A stretch of DNA of 19,226 nt from CAZYVD01 sp964651045. GTDB taxonomy: Bacteria; Zhuqueibacterota; QNDG01; DSAB01. The position numbers and the translations under genes were made by a program. Below, one piece after another: positions 7,038-14,733 of the stretch (its first letter is position 1; each line of letters starts with the position of its first letter). The stretch is from positions 1 to 19,226 of the forward strand of contig CAZYVD010000056.1 of assembly GCA_964651045.1 (NCBI GenBank), in the 5' to 3' direction. The notes under the pieces were generated by a model that did not search any database, was not told the origin of the DNA, and saw nothing but the letters and a program-made list of their open reading frames with translations.

Positions 7038-8656
7038 AATGAATTCTCCTTTAAATGAAATATTATCTCTGCATATGCCGATCTATCTTTTTCAACGCGG
7101 TTAAGCACAGGCCTTTTGTATTTACTAACTATTTTCATACCAGCTAATTCAGCTATTTGAGGATATAGATTATACTTATCATTAGCAACAAGAAATACAT
7201 TATAATCTTTTTTTAAAAATCTTTTGCAGTTCATAAGCACTTTTGCAATTCCTTCAACATATGATTCTCTTGCTTCCCTTCCTTGACCTTTGAATAAGGG
7301 GCCTATTTCTAACTCATCTCTTCTTTCAAATCCAAAAATTTCATAAGCATAAGCATGCTGCTCATGGTAGTTTATTAAACCAACATAAGGCGGAGATGAA
7401 AATATACCTGATATACCCTGTTTTGCAATAATTCTGGCTAATTGTGAGTTTTTGTTTTCTACTTCTTTTATAATATTAATATCTCTACTATCTCCAACAA
7501 TACAGACCTGGATTGTATCTGTTCTAAGTTTATTAAATTGCATTAATCTATTTAAAGTGTCTATTGAATATCTACGCCACCAACCCTTTATAGAGAAAAT
7601 AGGTTTGCAAATTTTACCGTGCTTTTTACAATAATATGTCGTTGTGATAGGTTCTTTTAGTGTTGCTAAATCAGCATGTGTTGTTGCTCGGCAGGAACGA
7701 ACGGTTCTACTTAATATTATTGCTAATGTTTTCTTGATCCCTGTATCTTCTATTTTTCTGATTTTCTCAAACAAAAAATCTATTTCTTCTCTCACTGGTG
7801 ATAAAAACCATTTATCAAGAAAATTATTGTTTCTATCTTGTTCAACATTAATTTGATATTCTCTCACTAACTTCCGATATATTAATAAAAATTCTTTTTC
7901 TTTTTCTTTAGCATATTGTTTCTCATTAATTAGTCCTTGTCTAATTTTTCTTTTGTAATCAGGTGAAGGAAAATATCTCTTATTAAATTTTAATAATTCT
8001 AAACTTAAATGTTCTTCAAACTTTACATTTTTTCTGTTTCTTTGAAAATTTTCTAATTGTACTGTTAACTTTTGGATAGTTTTGTGAAGCTCAAAGAAAT
8101 TATGTTTTGCTATTTTTACATTACTAATCATAACATTAAAAGCAGATATATCAACCCCAACTGCATGGAATCCAAGTTCATTTGCTTGAACCAATGTTGT
8201 TCCACTACCACAGAAAGGATCCAATACAACATCACCTTTTTTGAAAAAAATTTCTTTTTTAAATTCATCTGTATGGTCGTCGAGGAAATACTCTACTAAT
8301 TGAGGGATAAATTTTCCTTTGTAAGGATGTAATCTATGAACATGTTTTGTTCTTTCAGACTCTTTATATTCAACAAATGATAAATGCCAATTAAGGTCAT
8401 CACCTAAAATATTTTTCCATTCTTTTTCTTTTTTGGTAAATGAGTCATAATATTTTTTCAATTCATCTATATCAATTAAAGGATTACCATTATTTCCATA
8501 TTTTTTTATTCTTCCATATTGTATTAAATATGATATATTAGATATAGTGATTTTTCTATCTAAATATTGTGATGCCCATTTACTTGCATCCCGTAAACTA
8601 AACAATTTTTTACCTTGTTCAAACAAGGTTTCTTGATTCATATATTCTATCCCCAT
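7034..8656 (-). CDS. DNA methyltransferase of the restriction-modification pair, N-terminal HTH
   Basis: 540 residues from the first ATG (8656). The ATG at codon 6 (8641) is equally likely: GGGG lies upstream of it as a weak ribosome binding site, and the promoter would place transcription start almost on the first ATG. Residues 20-70 look like a MerR/excisionase-type helix-turn-helix. HPYKGKFIPQLVEYF (110-124) precedes the AdoMet motif I VLDPFCGSGTT (144-154) and GVDIS. The catalytic motif IV is SPPY (421-424), typical of N4-cytosine or N6-adenine enzymes, not 5-methylcytosine ones. The 265 residues between the motifs are an unusually long insert with C343, H347 and C350, perhaps a metal site. 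It protects the host from the adjacent endonuclease and is complete. Its AT-rich codons suggest transfer. Confidence 0.85.
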   Translation of the reverse strand: MGIEYMNQETLFEQGKKLFSLRDASKWASQYLDRKITISNISYLIQYGRIKKYGNNGNPLIDIDELKKYYDSFTKKEKEWKNILGDDLNWHLSFVEYKESERTKHVHRLHPYKGKFIPQLVEYFLDDHTDEFKKEIFFKKGDVVLDPFCGSGTTLVQANELGFHAVGVDISAFNVMISNVKIAKHNFFELHKTIQKLTVQLENFQRNRKNVKFEEHLSLELLKFNKRYFPSPDYKRKIRQGLINEKQYAKEKEKEFLLIYRKLVREYQINVEQDRNNNFLDKWFLSPVREEIDFLFEKIRKIEDTGIKKTLAIILSRTVRSCRATTHADLATLKEPITTTYYCKKHGKICKPIFSIKGWWRRYSIDTLNRLMQFNKLRTDTIQVCIVGDSRDINIIKEVENKNSQLARIIAKQGISGIFSSPPYVGLINYHEQHAYAYEIFGFERRDELEIGPLFKGQGREARESYVEGIAKVLMNCKRFLKKDYNVFLVANDKYNLYPQIAELAGMKIVSKYKRPVLNRVEKDRSAYAEIIFHLKENSL

Positions 8657-8660
8657 TTAT

Positions 8661-8690
8661 ATTTTAACACAAAATAAATTTCAATCTCAA
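8661..8690 (-). promoter_or_regulatory. Probable promoter of the restriction-modification operon
   Basis: On the minus strand TTGAGA (8685-8690) and TAAAAT (8661-8666) are 18 bp apart. Transcription would begin near 8656, giving either a leaderless mRNA from the first ATG or a 15-nt leader for the second. An AAAATAAA/TTTATTTT inverted repeat (8671-8678, 8697-8704) spans the -35 box and could be an operator, but it is low in complexity. Confidence 0.45.
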
Positions 8691-8743
8691 TAAGATTTTA
8701 TTTTCTATAAATTAGACACAACAACAATATTAGAAAATCAATT

Positions 8744-8774
8744 TTTTGTTATCTATAATAATATAGAAACAAAA
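8744..8774. repeat. AT-rich inverted repeat upstream of the methyltransferase gene
   Basis: TTTTGTT (8744-8750) plus TCTATA (8752-8757) pairs with TATAGA (8762-8767) plus AACAAAA (8768-8774). This gives a 13-bp stem with one bulged A and a 4-nt loop. No U-run follows on either strand, so it is not an ordinary terminator. It lies about 55 bp upstream of the methyltransferase -35 box, and downstream of the ABC permease gene. Confidence 0.5.
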
Positions 8775-8836
8775 TAACTACCAGTTAGAGACCGTTTTCC
8801 AGAAAATCTCAAGTAGCCTTGAAATCTCATGATTTC

Positions 8837-10141
8837 TTAATGATACCTAATCCACTTTAGTGCTTCTCTAATCGATGGCTTCTTCCCATACATCAATATT
8901 CCGACGCGGTAAATTTTTGAAACAATCATTATTAATACTACAGTTGAAATTGACATAATCACAATAGAAAGATACGTACCCGAAGGAATTATAGGATCAC
9001 TCACGGCTATTCGAGCAAACATCACCATTGGTGTAAAGAAAGGAATTAGCGACACCCAGAATGCTCTTGCGGTCTCAGGATGTCTGGCAACAGTAAACAT
9101 TATGAAGTAACTAAGCATAAACATTATCATAAATGGCCACTGAAACTGCTGGCCTTCATCCTCGCTATTAACAATCGCTCCGAGCGCTGCATAAAGGCCT
9201 GAATAAAAGATAAAACCGAGTAGAAAAAATAAAACCATAAATCCGAACACAGGAGCAGTAAAGTGAAGCTTGCGGATAACATCAAGAAATTCTGGTGCTG
9301 TCATACCAAAACTTTTAAAAATTGGTTCTGCAAAGTAGATTGCACCAAGCATAAATCCTCCAAAAATGACAAGCTGGGTGAGTCCGAGTCCGCAGATGCC
9401 GATAATTTTGCCAATCATAAGTTCAACAGGTCTAACAGCAGAGACAATGGTCTCTGTTATGCGCTGTGACTTTTCCTCTATAACGCTTCGCATAAGTATT
9501 TGACCATATATCATCATCATGAGAAACATTACATATGTGAGAATGTATGTGAGTAAATAACTCGATATTCCACTCTTCTCTACCTCACCCTTGTCTGTTA
9601 TCTGGTGGCTCGTCACTCTGACCCTTCCCTGTTCCATCTCTTTCCTGATCTCTTCAGCCTTGAACCCTCTGTTTGTTAAACGGATATTTGTGACTATTGT
9701 CGAGAGTGTTCGGGAGAATGAGCTCTGCTCCTCAAAATCGCTGACATTGCGCACAGAGTAGATTACCTCTCTTTTTTGAACAACATCTTCAGGAATAAGA
9801 AGATAACCATCGATCTCTTTATTTACTACCTTTGATTTTAAGGTTTCCAGTAATGTTTCAAGCTCTTCTGATGAGACCTTTTCTCTAATGAAATTATATT
9901 TCGGTTTCCCATTTTTCAGCGTGTCGGATTGGATCCTCACAAATTCATCAAAAATAATTCCGCTCTGATCAATTATATGGTATGTGCGTGTCGAGGGCTG
10001 AAAAAGCACACCTACTATGAATATTCCACTAAAAATCAATATCAGAATCACAGGAAATAGAACCGTTCCGATGATAAATCCCTTGGTCTTTGCACGGCTG
10101 ATATACTCTCTTTTAATAACTGCCACAACTTTTTTGCTCAT
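8837..10141 (-). CDS. ABC-2 type permease (NatB/YhaP-like)
   Basis: 434 residues, membrane half of a two-gene ABC exporter. One N-terminal membrane segment (about 22-47) is followed by a soluble domain outside the membrane (48-193). Then come a cluster of segments at about 195-218, 243-270, 298-322, 335-352 and 388-412. The cytoplasmic linker EEKSQRITETIVSAVRPVEL (222-241) and the stretch YSGLYAALGAIVNSEDEGQQ (313-332) are hallmarks I associate with the NatB/YhaP family of sodium or drug/peptide exporters. Its ATG overlaps the ATPase stop by one base (TAATG), and GGAGGAG (10149-10155, minus) precedes it, so the two are coupled. Substrate cannot be assigned; Na+ export as in NatAB is only one possibility. 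Confidence 0.87.
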   Translation of the reverse strand: MSKKVVAVIKREYISRAKTKGFIIGTVLFPVILILIFSGIFIVGVLFQPSTRTYHIIDQSGIIFDEFVRIQSDTLKNGKPKYNFIREKVSSEELETLLETLKSKVVNKEIDGYLLIPEDVVQKREVIYSVRNVSDFEEQSSFSRTLSTIVTNIRLTNRGFKAEEIRKEMEQGRVRVTSHQITDKGEVEKSGISSYLLTYILTYVMFLMMMIYGQILMRSVIEEKSQRITETIVSAVRPVELMIGKIIGICGLGLTQLVIFGGFMLGAIYFAEPIFKSFGMTAPEFLDVIRKLHFTAPVFGFMVLFFLLGFIFYSGLYAALGAIVNSEDEGQQFQWPFMIMFMLSYFIMFTVARHPETARAFWVSLIPFFTPMVMFARIAVSDPIIPSGTYLSIVIMSISTVVLIMIVSKIYRVGILMYGKKPSIREALKWIRYH

Positions 10142-11052
10142 TATTCTTCTCCTCCAGGATCTTTATCCTTTACTGATTCTAAAAAGATCTCATTCAATGA
10201 AGGTTCCATAATCTCAAATTTTGTTATCTGTGCCTTCTTTATGGCTTCCTTTAAAATTTTTTGTGGATCTCCATCCTTTGCAAGCTGTAGTTCCACAGCA
10301 TTGCCATAGTTATTATATTTATTGATATGATCTGATTTCAGGAATTCATCGTCACCATTATATTCAATATAGACATTCTTTTTTCCAAATTTCTTTTTGA
10401 TGTCACTCAATCTTCCATAGAGAACCTGTTTGCCTTTATTTATTAAGAATATCTCCTCGCACAGCTTTTCTGCGCTCTCCATGACATGAGTTGAAAAGAT
10501 TATTGTCGTGCCCTTGCTCTTCAATTCCATAAGAATGTCCTTTATCAGGTTCTGGTTGATCGGATCGAGCCCTCCAAAAGGCTCGTCTAAAATCAGAATT
10601 TTTGGCCTGTGAAGAAGTGTTCCAATAAACTGTATCTTTTGCTGCATGCCCTTAGAGAGTTCCTCTATTTTTTTCTTTTTCCATTCAGACAGTTCTATTC
10701 TTTCAAGCCAGAAGTCAATCTCTTTTTTTGCATCTTTTTTGGACATCGATTTTATAGAACTAAGAAACAATAGAAGCTCATAGACTCTCATCTTCCTGTA
10801 TAATCCTCTCTCCTCAGGAAGATAACCGATATAGTCTGTAGCTATCTTCATATCTCTGTTTCCAAGTACAGATATGTGTCCAGAATCAGGGATAATTACA
10901 TTCATTATCATTCTGAGTGTGGTTGTTTTTCCTGCTCCATTTGGTCCCAGCAGTCCAAAGACCACTCCCTCCTCTATGGAGAATGATATGTCATCGACAG
11001 CCTTGAGTGTACCGAAACTCTTTGTTATCCTTTCGACTTCAAGAACGCTCAT
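10141..11052 (-). CDS. ABC transporter ATPase (NatA/YhaQ-like)
   Basis: 303 residues. Walker A GPNGAGKTT is at 36-44, the signature LSKGMQQK (a variant of LSGGQ) at 132-139, Walker B ILILDEP at 152-158, D-loop GGLD just after, and switch His189 in STHVMES. The Q-loop position reads YLPEERGLY (77-85), as in NatA-type ATPases. Residues 210-300 form the C-terminal extension of this class (DUF4162-like), ending at DPGGEE. It is in one operon with the permease (one-base overlap) and lies 62 bp after the coiled-coil membrane protein gene. AGAGG precedes the ATG. It powers export through the permease; the substrate is unknown. Confidence 0.92.
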   Translation of the reverse strand: MSVLEVERITKSFGTLKAVDDISFSIEEGVVFGLLGPNGAGKTTTLRMIMNVIIPDSGHISVLGNRDMKIATDYIGYLPEERGLYRKMRVYELLLFLSSIKSMSKKDAKKEIDFWLERIELSEWKKKKIEELSKGMQQKIQFIGTLLHRPKILILDEPFGGLDPINQNLIKDILMELKSKGTTIIFSTHVMESAEKLCEEIFLINKGKQVLYGRLSDIKKKFGKKNVYIEYNGDDEFLKSDHINKYNNYGNAVELQLAKDGDPQKILKEAIKKAQITKFEIMEPSLNEIFLESVKDKDPGGEE

Positions 11053-11114
11053 TTTTACCTCTTTTGCTATAATATGGATTTTATTAAAATCTCAAGGGGC
11101 CAATCTAAGATGTA

Positions 11115-12002
11115 TTATTTATTTTCAGGCCCCAGTTCAATTGGGTTGACCATTGCATTATAACTTGCCTCGAGGCGTTCTCTGTATGGAGTAAGCGATA
11201 TTTCTATCTCATTTGGAACACCTGTCTGCCATGGTATTCTCTCCTCGTCTGACTCAAGAGCACTTATTTCATTTTCCAGTCTCCTCATCCAAGAGCTTCT
11301 GCTTCTGAGCGATTGATACTCTTTTAACTTTTCTAACTGGTTTCGCAGCATCGAAAGTAACATTTTATTTGCCCTTCTTCTCATCATGCTTTCACGTTCC
11401 TTTATTATCTCGGAAAGCTCCTCCTTTTTTCTCTCTTTGTTTTCCTTTTCATAATTTATATATACATTCTGATTCCCCATCAGTCTGAACTTGGGTCCAT
11501 CTCCAGGCGATTTTTTCAGCCAGCTGTAGTATGCTATCACATAAATGTAATAATACTCGCCCTGGCCCATGCCGTAGTTCATAAGCGCTCTGTTTCTGGT
11601 CTCGTAGTATTCTGCAATTTTGGGTATTAATCTCATGCCTTTTCGAACCAGTCCTAATACACCCCAGAAAGACTTCTTCTTATCACGACCATCATCGATT
11701 CCCTGTGAGATGGCCCCGAACGTCTCTTCGAGCTCTTTTCTGACAGGTGCAGTACTGTCACGAACGGCAAGGAAGATTTCGATCCTTTCAGGTTTAATAT
11801 ATCCATCAGCCTGGGGGCAGAACTCTTCTGCAGTACCATATACGGCTTCAAGTGTATCAAGGGATGCCTCAACATCTTTGAATTGTTCAACAGTACTCTT
11901 TACGCATAAAAAGCCAAAACCTGCTATAATAACCAGAATCAAGATCAAAACACCGCAGCCGATTCCGCATCCAAGAAGCCATTTAGAAGCATTGCTTTCC
12001 AT
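11115..12002 (-). CDS. Single-pass membrane protein with coiled-coil tail, unknown function
   Basis: 295 residues. The ATG at 12002 is preceded by TAGGAG (12009-12014, minus) at good spacing. One membrane segment with GCGIGCG spans about residues 9-33. Then comes a helical soluble part including an aromatic patch near YYYIYVIAYYSWLKK (about 152-166). A highly charged stretch (about 185-250) full of Lys, Glu and Arg probably forms a coiled coil. I do not recognise the family. It lies upstream of, and on the same strand as, the ABC exporter genes, so it may be part of the same transcript. Any accessory role in export is inference from position alone. Confidence 0.7.
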   Translation of the reverse strand: MESNASKWLLGCGIGCGVLILILVIIAGFGFLCVKSTVEQFKDVEASLDTLEAVYGTAEEFCPQADGYIKPERIEIFLAVRDSTAPVRKELEETFGAISQGIDDGRDKKKSFWGVLGLVRKGMRLIPKIAEYYETRNRALMNYGMGQGEYYYIYVIAYYSWLKKSPGDGPKFRLMGNQNVYINYEKENKERKKEELSEIIKERESMMRRRANKMLLSMLRNQLEKLKEYQSLRSRSSWMRRLENEISALESDEERIPWQTGVPNEIEISLTPYRERLEASYNAMVNPIELGPENK

Positions 12003-12201
12003 TTTTGACTCCTATATTTTTATTATTTAGATATACAAATGATTGTTAATCTATCAAAAGATCAATCAGTAAATCTTTCATAATATAAATAATTTTTTAA
12101 AAAATTTAAAGAGTAATGTTAAAAATTTTATCTGATAAAAAATAAATGTTTTCCAACGACAAAGTTCATTATAGATATTTATCCTCTTTTTTCATTTTTA
12201 C

Positions 12202-12230
12202 TTGCATTTATTAATAATATTTTTTATAAT
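12202..12230 (+). promoter_or_regulatory. Promoter of the racemase gene
   Basis: TTGCAT (12202-12207), a 17-bp spacer and a consensus TATAAT (12225-12230). Transcription would start near 12237, giving a leader of about 25 nt. The rest of the 12003-12261 gap is AT-rich, with a 16-bp palindrome of A and T at 12091-12106. I could not pick out a convincing promoter for the divergent minus-strand cluster. Confidence 0.65.
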
Positions 12231-12261
12231 TAAATGTAATTTTTAAACTCCGCAATAAAAA

Positions 12262-12969
12262 GTGTATAAACCAAAAAAAATTATCGGCATTTTCGGTGGC
12301 ATGGGGCCCGATGCTACTGTGGACTTCTATAAAGAGATAATTAGAATTACACCTGCAAAAAGGGATCAGGAACACATTCCAGTAATCATATACAGTCTTC
12401 CACAGGTCCCAGACAGGACAGAGTGCATTAAAAAGCACGACGACTCCATCATCCCATATCTAAAAGAAGGAGTAAAGCGTCTGGAATATGCGGGTGCCTC
12501 TTTTATCTGTATTCCATGTAACACCGCTCACTACTATTTTGATCACATGCAGAGCGAGGTTTCAATACCGATTCTTCATATGATCTCAGAAACTGTTGAA
12601 AAAATAAAGAGAGAGAATCCATCTGTAAAAAGAGTCGGACTCCTCGCAACAATTGGAACAATAGAATCTTGTGTGTATGAGAAAATATTTAAGCAGAGTG
12701 GATTTGATCTAATCGTGCCTGAGATTGAGGTGGAAAATGAAAAAGTCATGAGGGCAATATATGGTATTAAGTCGGGCAGGAATGATGAGGTCATAAAGAA
12801 TTTACTTAAAGATGGTGCAAATCATCTCATCGAAAGAGGAGCAGAACTTATAGTGCTCGGCTGTACAGAGATTCCACTGGCCTTCGACTCAGGTTCTATA
12901 TCAATACCAGTTGTAAATGCTACCCGTGTTCTTGCTGAAGCAGCAGTCAAAAAATATTTTTCAGATTGA
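12262..12969 (+). CDS. Aspartate/glutamate racemase family protein
   Basis: 235 residues. The start must be GTG at 12262: an in-frame TAA lies at 12256-12258 and the glycine-rich first strand IIGIFGGMGPDATVDFY (7-23) needs it. There is no recognisable ribosome binding site, only an A-run. The two-cysteine catalytic pair of PLP-independent racemases is present: C86 in IPCNTAH and C201 in LGCTEIPL. GGMGP and the two-domain layout match the RacX/YgeA/aspartate racemase branch. It likely interconverts D- and L-forms of an acidic or other amino acid in the cytoplasm. D-amino acids feed peptidoglycan, but no cell-wall gene is adjacent. It is followed 37 bp downstream by an exported protein gene, perhaps co-transcribed. 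Confidence 0.88.
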   Translation: MYKPKKIIGIFGGMGPDATVDFYKEIIRITPAKRDQEHIPVIIYSLPQVPDRTECIKKHDDSIIPYLKEGVKRLEYAGASFICIPCNTAHYYFDHMQSEVSIPILHMISETVEKIKRENPSVKRVGLLATIGTIESCVYEKIFKQSGFDLIVPEIEVENEKVMRAIYGIKSGRNDEVIKNLLKDGANHLIERGAELIVLGCTEIPLAFDSGSISIPVVNATRVLAEAAVKKYFSD

Positions 12970-13006
12970 TCCAATGACCTAAAAAATTAGAGGGGGAAAG
13001 CCTATA

Positions 13007-14296
13007 ATGAAACTGTTTGCCAATCCAACGAGATGGGGGACTATTTTTTCAGGGAAATGCTGGATATTTCTTTTTGTTTTGCTACTAATCCAGAGCTATG
13101 GATACTGTGATGCTGTAGGAGATACAACCATAGCTCCAAAAATCTATATCGACGGCTATTATGTTGACCTCGACTATATACGCACTGAAATCACATTCGT
13201 AAACTATGTTATCGATCCAAAAACAGCAGATATTCACATAATAATAACAGCACAGCGTACAGGAGGAGGTGGATATCAGTTTACAATTAACTTCATAGGG
13301 AAAAATTCTTATGCATCAAGAAACGACACACTAATATGTTATACGAGTCCAGATGACACAGAAGACATTAAGAGAAAAAAGATAGTCAAAACACTTAAAG
13401 TTGGACTGCTGCAATTCATTACTTCATCGCCCTTGATCGATGAGATATCCATTGAGCATAAGAAGACAAAAGAGGTTGTAGTAAAAACAGACAGATGGAA
13501 AAACTGGATATTTTCAATACGATTCAGCAGTTATTTCAGCGGTGAAAAGTCATATAAGAGCAATACGTTTAACACATACATACGTGCCGAAAGAATTACA
13601 GAAGAGTGGAAGATGAGGTTTTCTCTTCAATCAAGTTTGCAGACAGATAAATTTAAGATAGGGCAGAACGAATCGACAGAGACAGTAATAAGCAAGTATG
13701 AGAGGAATTCGCTAGATGCACTTGTTGTCAAGAGCTTAACCAACCACTGGTCTATAGGTCTCTCCTCTGAAGTAAACTCATCAACATTTTCAAACATAAA
13801 GATTTCCTATTTCACGGCTCCAGCAGTTGAGTTTAATATATTTCCATATTCAGAATCGACTCGCAGAGAGCTTCGTCTTCTTTACCGCATTGGATATGAT
13901 TATAGAGTCTATCATGAGGAGACATTCTATGGTAAGCTCAAGGAAGGATTGGTCAATGAATCTCTCGAGTGTGTACTCAATGTCGTACAGCCGTGGGGCA
14001 GCATTAGAACAGAAGTAAGGGGATCACACTATTTTCACGACTTCAGAAGGAACAATTTATATATATTTACGATCTTTTCACTGCGGATCTTCAGGGGATT
14101 CGAAATTGGAATATCTGGAAGCTTTTCAATGATCCACGATCAGCTCTCTCTTCCAAAGGTTGGAGCAACGAGGGAAGAGATACTGCTGCGCCGCCGCATG
14201 CTTGAAACAAACTACAACTACTTTGCTGGAATCAGTCTGCAATATACATTTGGTTCAATATACAGCAACATTGTTAATCCCAGGATGGGCCGTTAA
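13007..14296 (+). CDS. Probable outer-membrane beta-barrel protein
   Basis: 429 residues, with GAGGG (about 12990-12994) roughly 10 nt before the ATG. Residues 18-35 are the core of a long signal peptide (WIFLFVLLLIQSYGYCDA). Residues 45-165 form a periplasmic-type domain including LDYIRTEITFVNYVIDPK and IIITAQRTGGGGYQF. I have seen similar sequences as unnamed proteins of Bacteroidetes and related phyla. From about 167 to the end, alternating short strands rich in Ser, Tyr, Phe and Arg (for example RFSLQSSLQ, HWSIGLSSEV, YFAGISLQYTF) fit a transmembrane beta-barrel. Function is unknown. It is 37 bp downstream of the racemase gene with no terminator between. A low-sequence-identity family makes a precise name impossible here. 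Confidence 0.7.
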   Translation: MKLFANPTRWGTIFSGKCWIFLFVLLLIQSYGYCDAVGDTTIAPKIYIDGYYVDLDYIRTEITFVNYVIDPKTADIHIIITAQRTGGGGYQFTINFIGKNSYASRNDTLICYTSPDDTEDIKRKKIVKTLKVGLLQFITSSPLIDEISIEHKKTKEVVVKTDRWKNWIFSIRFSSYFSGEKSYKSNTFNTYIRAERITEEWKMRFSLQSSLQTDKFKIGQNESTETVISKYERNSLDALVVKSLTNHWSIGLSSEVNSSTFSNIKISYFTAPAVEFNIFPYSESTRRELRLLYRIGYDYRVYHEETFYGKLKEGLVNESLECVLNVVQPWGSIRTEVRGSHYFHDFRRNNLYIFTIFSLRIFRGFEIGISGSFSMIHDQLSLPKVGATREEILLRRRMLETNYNYFAGISLQYTFGSIYSNIVNPRMGR

Positions 14297-14334
14297 GGAT
14301 TAAATGATTTTGACAGGGAAGGGCTGATTTTTTG

Positions 14335-14720
14335 TTTTCTACAGATATATCCTCCCTTACTGGACTTGTTGATCTAGTACATTATCACAAAATTTTTTCA
14401 GGATTGAATCCTTGGTTCTGTTTTAAAAAAGATAACATCTTCTCATATATGAGAAGATGGTCATAATGGTCATGGCAGGATAGGGCCGGTTCACTATTAA
14501 TATATCGTCCCTACGGGGCTGTTTTTTATGTTGATGTTTTTCTACAGATATATTGTCCATAACGGGACTGGTTTGACATGTTGCCTTTTTCTATGATACT
14601 CATTCATTGTCTTGAGAAGGCTTACATTTTCTCATAATAGAATATGGTCATATTTTGAGGGATGTGCATGTCCCGTCCTGAAAAAGTTGTTATATTTAAG
14701 CGCATAAATGAGCTGGGCCT
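14335..14720. repeat. Degenerate tandem repeat, two units of about 200 bp, with palindromes
   Basis: Unit 1 begins with TTCTACAGATATAT near 14337 and unit 2 repeats it near 14539. Each continues with an imperfect hairpin of the form TCCNTNACNGGAC (14352-14364, 14554-14567). Further in, ACATCTTCTCATA (14435) and ACATTTTCTCATA (14624) match, both followed by ATGGTCATA. A third partial copy of the head, with a GTCCC-TAC-GGGGC hairpin, lies at 14500-14519. The block fills the space between two convergent genes, a usual place for REP-like elements. It also holds the rest of the 437-bp gap; no gene is seen in it. Confidence 0.65.
14436..14459 (-). terminator. Perfect 24-bp palindrome, possible terminator of the M14 gene
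   Basis: CATCTTCTCATA (14436-14447) is followed directly by its exact reverse complement up to 14459. Read on the minus strand, it is followed within 5 nt by TTTTTT, so it could end transcripts of the large M14 peptidase gene 275 bp upstream. It belongs to the repeat block; the second copy of the palindrome (near 14625) has decayed. Confidence 0.45.
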
Positions 14721-14733
14721 ATTCACTGTGCAA

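Noticed and set aside
12091..12106. 16-bp palindrome AATTTTTTAAAAAATT as an operator
   Set aside because: It consists only of A- and T-runs in AT-rich DNA and is more than 90 bp from the racemase promoter, so chance is a sufficient explanation.
14335..14720. CRISPR array
   Set aside because: The repeated parts are few, unequal in length, spaced about 200 bp apart and degenerate; no cas-like gene is nearby.
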